64,000 nucleotides of DNA, taken from Eubacterium ruminantium (GTDB taxonomy: Bacteria; Bacillota; Clostridia; Lachnospirales; Lachnospiraceae). How positions within the stretch are numbered: the stretch's first letter is position 1; every line of letters starts with the position of its first letter. A program made the position numbers and the translations under genes. Of the stretch, positions 15,791-25,189 are shown in pieces. The DNA is taken from the NCBI RefSeq assembly GCF_900167085.1, contig NZ_FUXA01000005.1, forward strand, positions 1 through 64,000, read 5' to 3'. A model generated the notes under the pieces. That model was given only the letters and a program-made list of their open reading frames with translations, had not been told where the DNA came from and made no database searches.

Positions 15791-17002
15791 ATGAGAGGTA
15801 AAGTTAAAGTATGGAACAGAATATTTAGATATGATATCTGTTATGATGTGCCAACAATCCTTTTCTTTGCAGGATTTTTCCTACATGAAATATCGGTAAT
15901 AATGGATACCTCTATGTGGTCATTTTCGGAAAGCGACCAGTTGACGCCTCTCGGCTTCTTTGCGAAGATCATAAGGTTTACAGCATACGGACTTCTTGCA
16001 GCGAAGATCCTGTATGAATGTAAGATAGGAAATAGAAATATAATCTTCGTTTATATGACGGTCGGGATAATAGGACTCAGTTTTATCTCAAGTAAAAATG
16101 CCACTATTGTATTTTATCTTCTTATAATGATCGCAACTTTAGGCATCAGTGATAAGACGGTTCTTTCAGCTTCGATAATTGCTCAATCATTTATGCTTAT
16201 AATGACGGTGGGAGCCGCGGCTGTCGGGATCATCGAGAATGTTATCAGAGATGATGACAACAGAGTAAGACATTTCCTCGGATTTGAATGGACAACCACA
16301 GGACCTATCATTTTCCTTTTTATCGTATTTCAGTTTATCTACCTCAAAGAAGGCCGACTGAACATACTGAATTATATGATATTAAATGTGATAAATGTGA
16401 TCTTCTTTATCTATACGGACAGCAGAATGGTCTTTGCTACGATTCTTGGTGCTACGACATTTTTCCTTATCTTCGGAGTGGCATGTAAAAAGGGAAGGAT
16501 AGTAAGATGGTTGAAGTGGATTTTCTTTATGATCCCTTGGGTGCTGGCTGGACTGTCGATTTATTTTCAGAAGATTTATAATGAAAAGGATAAGCTGTTC
16601 TTTAGGGCAAATAAGCTTCTTTCGGGAAGACTTGGCCTTGGACATAATGCAATCAAGAAAATGGGGATTCATCTGCTGGGACGCAAAGTGAAATGGGTCG
16701 GGAACGGTATCGGCGACATGGCTGCCGGAGATTACAATTATGTAGATAATTCATATCTTCAGCTTACGCTTGAGTACGGACTTATATTCCTTGTGCTCCT
16801 TCTTACCATATACAGTGTCATTATGTATAAGGCTTATAAGAGTGAAAAATATTATGCTGTATGGATTGTAATATTCATACTTGTATTTGGAATTACTGAG
16901 CCGAGACTTTTCAATCTGGCTTATAATCCATTTATACTTTTGGCGTTTTCTTTCATGGGAAATGCAGCCGTCAAAAAAACAAATAAAATTAATAAAATGT
17001 AG
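15791..17002 (+). CDS. O-antigen polymerase/ligase-like membrane protein (Wzy-type)
   Basis: 403 aa, AAAGAGGAC site. About 10-11 hydrophobic segments, with a long loop near residues 270-320 that contains the LLSGRLGLGHNAI-like sequence and VDNSYLQLTLEYG. That sequence is characteristic of the Wzy/O-antigen ligase superfamily (periplasmic loop before the last helices). It would polymerise repeat units exported by the Wzx protein encoded at 22459. Last gene of the 12655-17002 run. Confidence 0.78.
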   Translation: MRGKVKVWNRIFRYDICYDVPTILFFAGFFLHEISVIMDTSMWSFSESDQLTPLGFFAKIIRFTAYGLLAAKILYECKIGNRNIIFVYMTVGIIGLSFISSKNATIVFYLLIMIATLGISDKTVLSASIIAQSFMLIMTVGAAAVGIIENVIRDDDNRVRHFLGFEWTTTGPIIFLFIVFQFIYLKEGRLNILNYMILNVINVIFFIYTDSRMVFATILGATTFFLIFGVACKKGRIVRWLKWIFFMIPWVLAGLSIYFQKIYNEKDKLFFRANKLLSGRLGLGHNAIKKMGIHLLGRKVKWVGNGIGDMAAGDYNYVDNSYLQLTLEYGLIFLVLLLTIYSVIMYKAYKSEKYYAVWIVIFILVFGITEPRLFNLAYNPFILLAFSFMGNAAVKKTNKINKM

Positions 17003-17103
17003 AAAAAACTTATATAAAAATGAATAAAAAACATATATAATTATACTGTTGGAATAACAAAATAAGCCTCATTGAAAGAGGTATGAAATGTGAGGTGCAG
17101 TAT

Positions 17104-19359
17104 ATGCGTATGTTAACAAGAAAAAGATCAGGAGAAAAGTCCGGTAAAAAGATTTTATCAATTTTACTTGCTTTAATCATGATCTTTTCTGTTTTAGGAA
17201 TGTCAGGTTCGACATCCCTGGCACAGAGTAAAAACGGATCTACTATCAGATTCGGAAGTTCAAGAGAGATAAAAGATTATAAATATTCCGACATCTCTTA
17301 TAATTATGCGAAACTTTTACAATATTCTTTGTATCTTTATGATGCAAATATGTGTGGTCCAAATGTTGGATCAAGAAGCCTTCTCAGCTGGAGAGGCAAC
17401 TGCCATACATATGATAAAACAACATATAAGAGAAAAGATGGAAAGACTGTTAATGTAGATGTAACAGGTGGTTTTCATGATGCCGGCGATCATGTAAAAT
17501 TCGGTATCACTGAAGCTTATTCGGCAACACTCCTTGAGATGAGCTACTATACAGATAAGAAAGCTTATGAATCTGCGGGACAGACAAAGCATCATAGAAC
17601 TATAACAGATCATTTTAATGAATATCTCAAAAAATGTATAGTAAGCGATGCCTCAGGTAATGTTGAAGCCTTCGTCATTCAGGTAGGTGAAGGAAATGAT
17701 GATCATAATACTTACTGGGGAGCGCCGGAGAAGCAGGCAAAGAGCAGCGGAAGGAAAATCTATTTCGCATCATCAAAGGGTGATTATTCTACAGATATTG
17801 TTTCGCTTTCTTCAGCAGCACTTGCTCTTCATTATATGAATTATTCTGATTCATCAAGTCTTACAGCAGCGAAGAAACTTTTCAAATTTGCAAAGGATAA
17901 CCCAAAGGCAACCAATAAAACAGCAGGTTCTTTCTATGAATCATCAGGATGGGAAGATGATTACTGTCTTGCAGCAACACTTCTTTACAATATTACAGGT
18001 GATTCACAGTATAAGAATGAATATAACAAATATTCCAACACTACAAAGGGCAACAATATTTACTGGGCAATAAGCTGGGATAATGTTGCGCCATTAATCG
18101 GTTATTTCAGCAAAGATAAGACAAAGCTTAAAGCATCAGCTGACGTAGCAAATAATTATGTGTCTAACGAAGGATATGTATGTCTTCTTGACTGGGGTTC
18201 AGCAAGATACAATACAGCTCTTCAGTATGCAGGACTTCTTTACGATAAGGTTTCAGGAACATCAACCTACAGGAAAAAGTCTGAGCAGCAGATGAAATTC
18301 CTTCTTGGAAATAATTCGCAGAAACAGTGCTTTGTCGTAGGATATAATTCATATTCTCCAAAGTATCCTCATCATGAGGCTGCTTCCGGATATTCATTCT
18401 CTGAGCTTAATCAGGGAACACATGCCAATAAATATAACCTGATCGGTGCTTTGGTTGGTGGACCTAAGACTGACGGAAGTTATGCAGATAGAGCTGATGA
18501 CTATGTATATAATGAAGTTGCAATCGATTATAATGCAACTCTCGTTGCTGCTGCAGCGGCTATTTATTCAGGCCATATCGGCGAGTCAGGACAGAGTGTA
18601 GACAAGAATCTGTCAAGTTCAAAGAGCCAGTCATCAAGCGGAAGTTCGGCATCTTCATACAAGCCACCAAAGCCAACAAAGAATCAGGTAGTTAAAACTA
18701 CATATAAAGGTGTAATAGGTTGGTATTATGTTCAGAAAGGAAAGGTGGTTCCAAGCTTTACAGGCATAGCTTCTAACTCAAGCGGCTGGTGGTATGTTGA
18801 AAAAGGTAAAGTCACATTCAAGAAGAATGGCATATTTAAGGGTGCTATCAATGGAAAAACAGCATGGTGGTATGTAAAGAACAGCCAGATAACATTTACA
18901 GATACTGTTGCCAAGAATGAAAATGGTTGGTGGCGTATAAAGAATGGTATGGTTGACTTCAGCTACACAGGTATTGCTAAGAATGAACACGGTTGGTGGC
19001 GTATAGTCGGAGGAAGGGTTGATTTCGGTTATACAGGAGTTGCCAAGAATGAATATGGCTGGTTCAGAGTCGTAGGAGGAAAAGTTGATTTTAGTTATAC
19101 AGGTATAGCTAAAAATGAATATGGCTGGTGGCGTATAGTAGGCGGCAAGGTCGACTTCAACTGTAATTCAGTTGAGAAAAATGAGTATGGATGGTTTAAG
19201 TTAAAGGGTGGAAAGGTTGACTTTGGATTCACAGGAATCGGCTACAATAAATATGGTAGCTGGTACTGTAGAGGAGGAAAAGTTGACTTCAGTTATTCCG
19301 GAAATGTTTATTACAACGGAAGAACTTACAGAATCAGTGGCGGTAAAGTTGTTAACTGA
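17104..19359 (+). CDS. Secreted GH9 endoglucanase with C-terminal aromatic repeats
   Basis: 751 aa from ATG 17104 (site TGAGGTG); an upstream ATG at 17083 is less likely. Signal peptide about residues 15-42 (ILSILLALIMIFSVLGMSG). Catalytic GH9 domain ~55-500 with base/nucleophile pair in H-D126-AGD129-HVKF and general acid E471 in YNEVAIDYNA. The usual PHHR reads YPHHEAASG, a deviation near the substrate site. A Ser-rich linker follows, then ten repeats of ~22 residues (for example YTGIAKNEYGWWRIVGGKV) that resemble cell-wall-binding repeats. Likely cleaves beta-1,4-glucan outside the cell while attached to the wall. It sits inside a polysaccharide export locus, so it could also trim the exported polymer. 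Confidence 0.93.
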   Translation: MRMLTRKRSGEKSGKKILSILLALIMIFSVLGMSGSTSLAQSKNGSTIRFGSSREIKDYKYSDISYNYAKLLQYSLYLYDANMCGPNVGSRSLLSWRGNCHTYDKTTYKRKDGKTVNVDVTGGFHDAGDHVKFGITEAYSATLLEMSYYTDKKAYESAGQTKHHRTITDHFNEYLKKCIVSDASGNVEAFVIQVGEGNDDHNTYWGAPEKQAKSSGRKIYFASSKGDYSTDIVSLSSAALALHYMNYSDSSSLTAAKKLFKFAKDNPKATNKTAGSFYESSGWEDDYCLAATLLYNITGDSQYKNEYNKYSNTTKGNNIYWAISWDNVAPLIGYFSKDKTKLKASADVANNYVSNEGYVCLLDWGSARYNTALQYAGLLYDKVSGTSTYRKKSEQQMKFLLGNNSQKQCFVVGYNSYSPKYPHHEAASGYSFSELNQGTHANKYNLIGALVGGPKTDGSYADRADDYVYNEVAIDYNATLVAAAAAIYSGHIGESGQSVDKNLSSSKSQSSSGSSASSYKPPKPTKNQVVKTTYKGVIGWYYVQKGKVVPSFTGIASNSSGWWYVEKGKVTFKKNGIFKGAINGKTAWWYVKNSQITFTDTVAKNENGWWRIKNGMVDFSYTGIAKNEHGWWRIVGGRVDFGYTGVAKNEYGWFRVVGGKVDFSYTGIAKNEYGWWRIVGGKVDFNCNSVEKNEYGWFKLKGGKVDFGFTGIGYNKYGSWYCRGGKVDFSYSGNVYYNGRTYRISGGKVVN
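18700..19356 (+). repeat. Ten tandem ~66-bp coding repeats in the GH9 gene
   Basis: Each unit encodes a pattern of the form YTGIA-KNE-GWWR-GGKVDF. The first three and last three units are individually distinct, while three central YTGIA/YTGVA units are nearly identical. The CAP gene has only one central unit, which points to local unit amplification here. Confidence 0.85.
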
Positions 19360-19405
19360 TTAATAAACTTTTTAAAATCTTAATATACATGAAGGAGGGG
19401 TATCG

Positions 19406-20923
19406 ATGATTATGAAAAAGAGAAAAAGACTTAGTATGGTCTTTGCAGTAATCTTCGCTGTAATCTTTATGTCTAATTCGATAGTAAATGCAGCGACAGT
19501 CAGAAATACCGACAAAACATCTCCATCAAGTGGATGTACCATCGTTGGCGTAAGCGGAAAGTATGATAAGCCTGATAAAGCAGCACTTCTTAAACAACTT
19601 AATGATATCAGAAAAGAGGCATGTAATAATGGCTATTACTGTGTGGATCTTAAGAGAAATCTTAGATCCAGCGATTATGTTGAACTTAAATGGGATTCAT
19701 CACTGGAGTATATCGCACAGTTAAGGGCTGCAGAAGCAGATGTTTATATGTCTCATACAAGACCTAACGGTTCAAGCACATTTACACTTAATCATAAAGG
19801 ACATAAGTCTTCCGGTGAAGTTATTGCCTGGAACAGAGGCGGTATCAAAAGCGGTATTCAGGCCTGGTATGAAGAGAAAAATGATTATCTTTCAGATCCG
19901 ACATCAACAACCAAGAATATCGGACATTATGCAATGATAATCAATCCTAGTTACAAATCAATAGGTCTTGCAGGATTCAGTTCAAGCGATACAACATCTG
20001 ATTATGAATTATCAACTTATGTTGGTGAATTCGGAACATATGCGGGAAGTAATACCTTATATGGTAAATCAGGCGCTTATGTTCAGCAGATGGAAATTAC
20101 CAATAAGAATGTAACAGGCGTTACAGTATCAGGTGCGGTTTCACTTTCACCTGGCGGAAAGACAAAGCTTACAGCAAAATGCAGCCTTAAGTATTCAGGC
20201 GTATGGCAGGTTAATACAAAGACTGCAACTGCTTACGGAGGAGTAGTTTGGAAATCTTCAAATACTTCTGTTGCAAAGGTTGACAGCAAGGGAAATGTTA
20301 CTGCAGTCGGCCCAGGAAAAGCTAATATAACGGCTCAGATCGGATCATATAAAGATACAAAAACTATCGGCGTAGAGAAGTATACTGTTGTTAAGACTAC
20401 ATACAATGGAACAACAGGCTGGTATTACGTTAAGAGCGGTAAGGTAGATACCGGATATACAGGATTTGCTTCAAATGCCAACGGCTGGTTTTATATGGAA
20501 AAAGGCAAGGTTACCTTTAAGAAAAATGATGTAGTAAAGGGCGTTGTAGGCGGTGTTGAAGGCTGGTGGTACGTAAGAAACAGCCAAGTCAAGTTTGTAA
20601 ATACCGTAGCAAAGAATCAGTACGGCTGGTGGCGTATACTTAACGGAAAGGTCGATTTCAGTTATACAGGTATTGCCCAGAATGAGAATGGCTGGTTCAG
20701 AATAGTGAACGGAAAGGTTGATTTTTCTTGCAATACTGTTGAGAAAAATGAACACGGATGGTTCAAGTGTAAGAATGGAAAGGTTGATTTTTCATTTACA
20801 GGTATCGGTACCAACAAGTATGGAAACTGGTACTGCAAGAATGGTAAAGTAATGTTCAATGTATCGGGAACTGCATATTATAACGGCAGATACTATACAA
20901 TAAAGAACGGACAAGCATATTAA
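19406..20923 (+). CDS. Secreted CAP/SCP-domain protein with Ig-like domain and aromatic repeats
   Basis: 505 aa, GAAGGAGGGG site; signal peptide ends near residue 32 (SNSIVNAATV). CAP domain ~50-210 with the putative metal/catalytic tetrad in MSHTRPNG, SSGEVIAWN and NIGHYAMIINP. Then a bacterial Ig-like (BIG_2) domain ~230-325 (VTVSGAVSLSPGGKTKLTA, SSNTSVAKVDSKGNVTAV). Then eight ~22-residue aromatic repeats in the same order as in the GH9 protein upstream. Probably wall-attached; the activity of bacterial CAP proteins is uncertain (adhesin, protease or polysaccharide binding). Gap to the GH9 gene is 46 bp without a clear terminator, so co-transcription is likely. Confidence 0.9.
   Translation: MIMKKRKRLSMVFAVIFAVIFMSNSIVNAATVRNTDKTSPSSGCTIVGVSGKYDKPDKAALLKQLNDIRKEACNNGYYCVDLKRNLRSSDYVELKWDSSLEYIAQLRAAEADVYMSHTRPNGSSTFTLNHKGHKSSGEVIAWNRGGIKSGIQAWYEEKNDYLSDPTSTTKNIGHYAMIINPSYKSIGLAGFSSSDTTSDYELSTYVGEFGTYAGSNTLYGKSGAYVQQMEITNKNVTGVTVSGAVSLSPGGKTKLTAKCSLKYSGVWQVNTKTATAYGGVVWKSSNTSVAKVDSKGNVTAVGPGKANITAQIGSYKDTKTIGVEKYTVVKTTYNGTTGWYYVKSGKVDTGYTGFASNANGWFYMEKGKVTFKKNDVVKGVVGGVEGWWYVRNSQVKFVNTVAKNQYGWWRILNGKVDFSYTGIAQNENGWFRIVNGKVDFSCNTVEKNEHGWFKCKNGKVDFSFTGIGTNKYGNWYCKNGKVMFNVSGTAYYNGRYYTIKNGQAY
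20395..20917 (+). repeat. Eight tandem ~66-bp coding repeats in the CAP gene
   Basis: Same module as in the GH9 gene and in the same order of unit types (TTY-GWYYV; YTG-ASN; KN-KG-WWYV; TVAKN; YTGIA; CN-VEKNE; FTGIG-NKYG; YYNGR). Confidence 0.85.
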
Positions 20924-20940
20924 TAATATTTAGAATTCTT

Positions 20941-20977
20941 AAAGCTGTAGTTGAGTTTAAGCAACTGCAGCTTTAAT
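20941..20977 (+). terminator. Intrinsic terminator after the CAP gene
   Basis: 13-bp stem AAAGCTGTAGTTG/CAACTGCAGCTTT (20941-20953 with 20962-20974), short T-rich tail. Confidence 0.75.
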
Positions 20978-20983
20978 TTGGTA

Positions 20984-21012
20984 TTGACCTATATTTGATT
21001 AGAGGCTAAAAT
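20984..21012 (+). promoter_or_regulatory. SigmaA promoter of the sugar transferase operon
   Basis: TTGACC (20984-20989), 17-bp spacer, TAAAAT (21007-21012), just after the terminator and 39 bp before the next start codon. Confidence 0.7.
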
Positions 21013-21050
21013 AATATGGTTAAATTCAAAAGGAATGGTACCGTGAGGAT

Positions 21051-22457
21051 ATGAATAAAGGTAGTACAAGAGCAAAACATGTTGATTTCATTATAATCGA
21101 TTTTTTATGCGTGCTCAGTTCAATGTGGCTTGCATATGTTATTTGGATACCTCAATCAGAGAAAGTAAGATTTTACAATAACTATCTGGCGCTTTCAGTT
21201 GTTATGCTTCTTACTTATTTCTTTATAGTATTCTTTCTTCCTATACACAGTGGAATACTTAGACGAGGTTTTAAGAAGGAATTAGAGAAGATACTTGTAA
21301 TGAATCTGGGAATACTCGGTGTAATGCTGAGTTACCTTTTCATAGTAAAGATCACATATATATATTCACGTATGGTATTTGGTCTCTTCTTCATTTTCGA
21401 TGTTATTTTGATGTCAATCATGCATGCTATTTGGAAGAAGATGCTTATTAAAAGGTATACAGCATATGCAAACCAGAGTAAGGTTATGGTTGTTACCTAT
21501 AAGAAATTCCTTGAGGAATTCCTTCAGATGATCGAGAAGAATAACAGTGGATTTTATCATATAGAAGGAATAATGCTTCTTGATGATGAACAGGATATAC
21601 ATGAGAAAGAGATAGACGGAATTCAGGTTATAACAAGGTCCGGAATGCTTGAATACTTCAGACAGAATGTTGTTGATGAAGTTTATATCAAGGCTCGTAA
21701 GAGTGATGCGAGTCCGCTTACCAACAGATTCCTTTCGATGGGTGTTATAGTTCATGTCAGCCTTGAAGTATTTATCAGTGATCTTCCGAATGTTTCTATC
21801 GAGACTATAAGCGATACAACATTTGTCACAACAAATATCAACCCAATTACATTCGGACAGCGGATCGTTAAAAGATTTTTCGATATAATTGTATCTTTGA
21901 TAGGACTTGTATTTACAGGATTATTATTTATCTTTATTGCACCTATTATAAAGATACAGTCTCCGGGACCGGTATTCTTTAAGCAGGAACGTATCGGAAA
22001 GAATGGAAGAAGATTTAAGATGTACAAATTCAGGTCTATGTATATGGATGCTGAGGAACGTAAGAAAGAACTGATGGCGCAGAATCAGATGCAGGGTCTT
22101 ATGTTCAAAATGGATCATGATCCAAGAATCATTCCAATCGGTAAGTTTCTGAGAAAGACATCTTTAGATGAATTTCCTCAGTTTATCAATATTTTAATGG
22201 GAGATATGAGCCTTGTAGGAACAAGACCACCAACGGTGGACGAGTTCGAGAGATATCATCTTCACCACCTGAGCCGTCTTGCTATTAAGCCGGGACTTAC
22301 AGGTATGTGGCAGACTTCAGGACGTTCGGATATAACAGATTTTGAAGAAGTTGTTAAGCTCGATAATTATTATATCAAGAACTTCAGCCTTATGCTTGAT
22401 GTTAAGATTATACTTAAAACATTCGGCGCTGTTTTTGCGATGAGAGGCTCAAAGTAG
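21051..22457 (+). CDS. Polyprenyl-phosphate sugar phosphotransferase (initiating enzyme)
   Basis: 468 aa. Four N-terminal membrane helices (~10-125), a nucleotide-binding-like middle region, then the bacterial sugar transferase domain (PF02397) from ~270: KRFFDIIVSLIGLVF, SPGPVFFKQERIGKNGR, FRKTSLDEFPQ (here LRKTSLDEFPQFINIL) and VGTRPP. It transfers a sugar-1-phosphate to undecaprenyl phosphate, the first step of Wzx/Wzy-type polysaccharide synthesis. No good ribosome site (GTGAGGAT) but the start fits the family. One base separates it from the flippase gene. Confidence 0.9.
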   Translation: MNKGSTRAKHVDFIIIDFLCVLSSMWLAYVIWIPQSEKVRFYNNYLALSVVMLLTYFFIVFFLPIHSGILRRGFKKELEKILVMNLGILGVMLSYLFIVKITYIYSRMVFGLFFIFDVILMSIMHAIWKKMLIKRYTAYANQSKVMVVTYKKFLEEFLQMIEKNNSGFYHIEGIMLLDDEQDIHEKEIDGIQVITRSGMLEYFRQNVVDEVYIKARKSDASPLTNRFLSMGVIVHVSLEVFISDLPNVSIETISDTTFVTTNINPITFGQRIVKRFFDIIVSLIGLVFTGLLFIFIAPIIKIQSPGPVFFKQERIGKNGRRFKMYKFRSMYMDAEERKKELMAQNQMQGLMFKMDHDPRIIPIGKFLRKTSLDEFPQFINILMGDMSLVGTRPPTVDEFERYHLHHLSRLAIKPGLTGMWQTSGRSDITDFEEVVKLDNYYIKNFSLMLDVKIILKTFGAVFAMRGSK

Positions 22458-22458
22458 T

Positions 22459-23949
22459 ATGGCTGAACATGACAAAGTGAAAAAAGAAGTTTCACTTAAA
22501 ATGAATTTCATATTGAATTCCATACTTGCGGCGTCCAACTTTATATTTCCGCTGATCTCATTTCCTTATGTCTCAAGAGTATTAAAGGCGGCCGGAAATG
22601 GTAATGTCAATTGGGCAACGGATTTCGTGGCATATTTTGCCATGATCGCAGGACTTGGAATTCCGACATACGGTATTAAAGCATGTGCAAAAGTAAGGGA
22701 TGACAGGAAAAAACTTTCCCATGTCGTTCAGGAATTATTCATCATAAATATAGTAGTAAGTCTTTTGTCGGCAACTGCTCTTACTGTATGTATCTTTACT
22801 ATTCCTAAATTAAGGGAAGATAAGAAGTTATTTATGATATGCGGTCTTATCATTTTCTTTAATCTTATAGGAATGGAGTGGGTCTATAAGGGACTGGAAA
22901 AATATAAATTCATAACCGTTAGATCCATGATCTTTAAAGCGATTGCTTTAGTTGGGATGTTCCTTTTCGTTCATAAGGAATCGGATTATCTCAAGTATGC
23001 AGTTCTTACGATTTTTGCATCATCGGCATCCAGTGTTCTTAATCTGCTGAATATAAGGAAATATATCAGCTTTAAGAAGACGGGACCATATGAATTCAGA
23101 AAGCATATGAAAGCAGTTTCTGTATTCTTTGCCATGAGTTGTGCAACGATAGTATATACCAAGCTTGACAGTATAATGCTTGGTTTCATGATCAATAAAA
23201 AAGAAGTCGGATATTATCATGCATCTGTGAAGATTAAAGAGATTCTTGTTACAATCGTTACTTCACTCGGTGCGGTTCTTTTGCCTAGAGCATCTTATTA
23301 TGTTAAGAATAACATGATGGATGAATTTAGGAGAATAAGTGGAAAAGCCATTAATTTCGTTATGGTACTGGCGGCTCCGCTTATGCTTTATTTTATGATA
23401 TTTGCAACAGAAGGAATTTATTTCCTTGCGGGACCGGAATATACTTATTCCATTGTGCCTATGATTTATATCATGCCGACTTTATTCCTTATCGGACTCA
23501 GTAATATCCTTGGAATGGAAATGCTTGTTCCGACGGGAAGAGAGAAGATAGTTCTCTACTCTGTTATTGCGGGAGCGGTAACGGATCTTGCTTTAAACCT
23601 TATATATATCCCGAAACTTGGTGCGGCAGGTGCGGCTTTGGGAACTCTCGTTGCTGAATGTGTTGTTCTCATTTGGCAGTGTGTTGTTCTTAGGGATGAG
23701 ATAAGGGGATTATTCAAAAATATTTTTGCATGGAAAATCCTGCTCGGTCTTTTGATCGGCTCGGCTTCATGCTTTTGGGTAAAGCTTCTTCCGATGGGAA
23801 ATACAGAGAAAGAATGCTTTATAAAGATCATAATCTCAGGAATACTGTTCTTCGGTTCGTACGGAGTCACATTACTTGTAACTAAAGAGAAGATTACAAG
23901 AGAAATATTTGATTCTGTAATCGGCAAGTTACGCAAAAAGAAGAATTAA
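22459..23949 (+). CDS. Polysaccharide repeat-unit flippase (Wzx/MOP family)
   Basis: 496 aa with 12-14 hydrophobic segments. The N-terminal NSILAASNFIFPLISFPYVS and central DSIMLGFM blocks are typical of oligosaccharide flippases. It moves lipid-linked repeat units across the membrane, and its partner polymerase is probably the gene at 15791. Starts immediately after the sugar transferase stop, so the two are co-translated. Confidence 0.9.
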   Translation: MAEHDKVKKEVSLKMNFILNSILAASNFIFPLISFPYVSRVLKAAGNGNVNWATDFVAYFAMIAGLGIPTYGIKACAKVRDDRKKLSHVVQELFIINIVVSLLSATALTVCIFTIPKLREDKKLFMICGLIIFFNLIGMEWVYKGLEKYKFITVRSMIFKAIALVGMFLFVHKESDYLKYAVLTIFASSASSVLNLLNIRKYISFKKTGPYEFRKHMKAVSVFFAMSCATIVYTKLDSIMLGFMINKKEVGYYHASVKIKEILVTIVTSLGAVLLPRASYYVKNNMMDEFRRISGKAINFVMVLAAPLMLYFMIFATEGIYFLAGPEYTYSIVPMIYIMPTLFLIGLSNILGMEMLVPTGREKIVLYSVIAGAVTDLALNLIYIPKLGAAGAALGTLVAECVVLIWQCVVLRDEIRGLFKNIFAWKILLGLLIGSASCFWVKLLPMGNTEKECFIKIIISGILFFGSYGVTLLVTKEKITREIFDSVIGKLRKKKN

Positions 23950-23987
23950 GATAGAGGTATGTTTAGGGTAAAATAGGAGGAATCAAA

Positions 23988-25136
23988 GTGAAAAAGTTTG
24001 ATTATTTAGTAGTAGGTTCCGGACTTTACGGAGCAACATTTGCAAGAAAGGCTGCTGAAAAGGGTAAGAAAGTTCTTGTGATTGATAAGAGAAATCATGT
24101 AGCCGGAAATATCTACACAGAAGAGATAGAAGGAATTGAGGTTCATAAATACGGTGCTCATATCTTCCATACAAATGATAAGTCAGTATGGGATTTTCTT
24201 CAGCAGTTCACTGATTTCAACCGTTTTACAAATTCACCTGTAGCAAATTATAAGGGTGAGCTTTATTCACTTCCATTCAATATGTACACATTCAATAAGA
24301 TGTGGGGAGTTGTAACTCCTGAAGAAGCTGAGGCTAAGATTGAGGAGCAGAGAGCTGAAGCTAAGGCTGCTATGGAGAAGGAAGGCGTGACAGAACCACG
24401 TAACCTTGAAGAGCAGGCAATCCTTCTTATTGGTCGTGATATTTATGAGAAGCTTGTTAAAGGATATACAGAAAAGCAGTGGGGAAGACCTTGTACTTCA
24501 CTTCCTGCATTCATTATAAAGAGACTTCCTGTAAGACTTACATTCGACAATAACTATTTCAATGCCCTTTATCAGGGAATTCCTATCGGTGGTTATACAG
24601 CTATGGTTAAGAATATGCTTGATCATGAGAATATCGAAGTAAGAACAGGAACAGAATATTTTGAAAATAAGATTGAGCTTGATGAAGAAGCTAAGAGGGT
24701 TGTTTATACAGGACCTATCGATTCTTATTTCAATTATAGTCTCGGAACACTTCAGTATCGCTCAGTACGTTTTGAAAATGAAATACTTGATAAGCCTTCA
24801 TTCCAGGGGAATGCAGCTGTAAATTATACAGATTCGGAAACACCATGGACAAGAATTATCGAGCATAAGTGGTTTGAGTTCGGTAAGGGCAAGGACGGAA
24901 AGGATCTTCCTAAGACAGTTATCAGCCGTGAGTATAGCTCAGAGTGGAAACTCGGAGATGAACCATACTATCCGGTAAATGATGAGAAAAACGGCGCTCT
25001 TTACGCAGAATATAAGAAACTTGCAGATGCAGAAGAAAATGTTATCTTCGGTGGACGTCTTGCAGAGTATAAGTATTATGACATGGACGCAGTTGTTGCA
25101 GCAGCGCTTGATATGGCGAATAAAGAACTTCAATAA
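23988..25136 (+). CDS. glf: UDP-galactopyranose mutase
   Basis: 382 aa, GTG start after TAGGAGGAA. FAD-binding motif YLVVGSGLYGATFARKA, then KRNHVAGNIYTE, HKYGAHIFHTND and YTEKQWGRP as in all Glf enzymes; standard length. It interconverts UDP-Galp and UDP-Galf, so the surface polymer of this strain probably contains galactofuranose. Third gene of the 21051-25930 run. Interesting in view of the galactofuranose-type transporter at 55247-61360. Confidence 0.96.
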   Translation: MKKFDYLVVGSGLYGATFARKAAEKGKKVLVIDKRNHVAGNIYTEEIEGIEVHKYGAHIFHTNDKSVWDFLQQFTDFNRFTNSPVANYKGELYSLPFNMYTFNKMWGVVTPEEAEAKIEEQRAEAKAAMEKEGVTEPRNLEEQAILLIGRDIYEKLVKGYTEKQWGRPCTSLPAFIIKRLPVRLTFDNNYFNALYQGIPIGGYTAMVKNMLDHENIEVRTGTEYFENKIELDEEAKRVVYTGPIDSYFNYSLGTLQYRSVRFENEILDKPSFQGNAAVNYTDSETPWTRIIEHKWFEFGKGKDGKDLPKTVISREYSSEWKLGDEPYYPVNDEKNGALYAEYKKLADAEENVIFGGRLAEYKYYDMDAVVAAALDMANKELQ

Positions 25137-25189
25137 TATAGGCGTTTGTGATATAATAGGTTTATAAGTATGGTTTCAGGGTTAATAAT

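Noticed and set aside
17003-17103. c-di-GMP riboswitch upstream of the GH9 gene
   Set aside because: The neighbouring EAL protein made this attractive, but no conserved GEMM core sequence can be seen; only a weak CCTC/GAGG hairpin is present.
18700-19356. CRISPR-like or mobile repeat in the GH9 gene
   Set aside because: The 66-bp units are in frame and encode protein repeats with codon-level variation.
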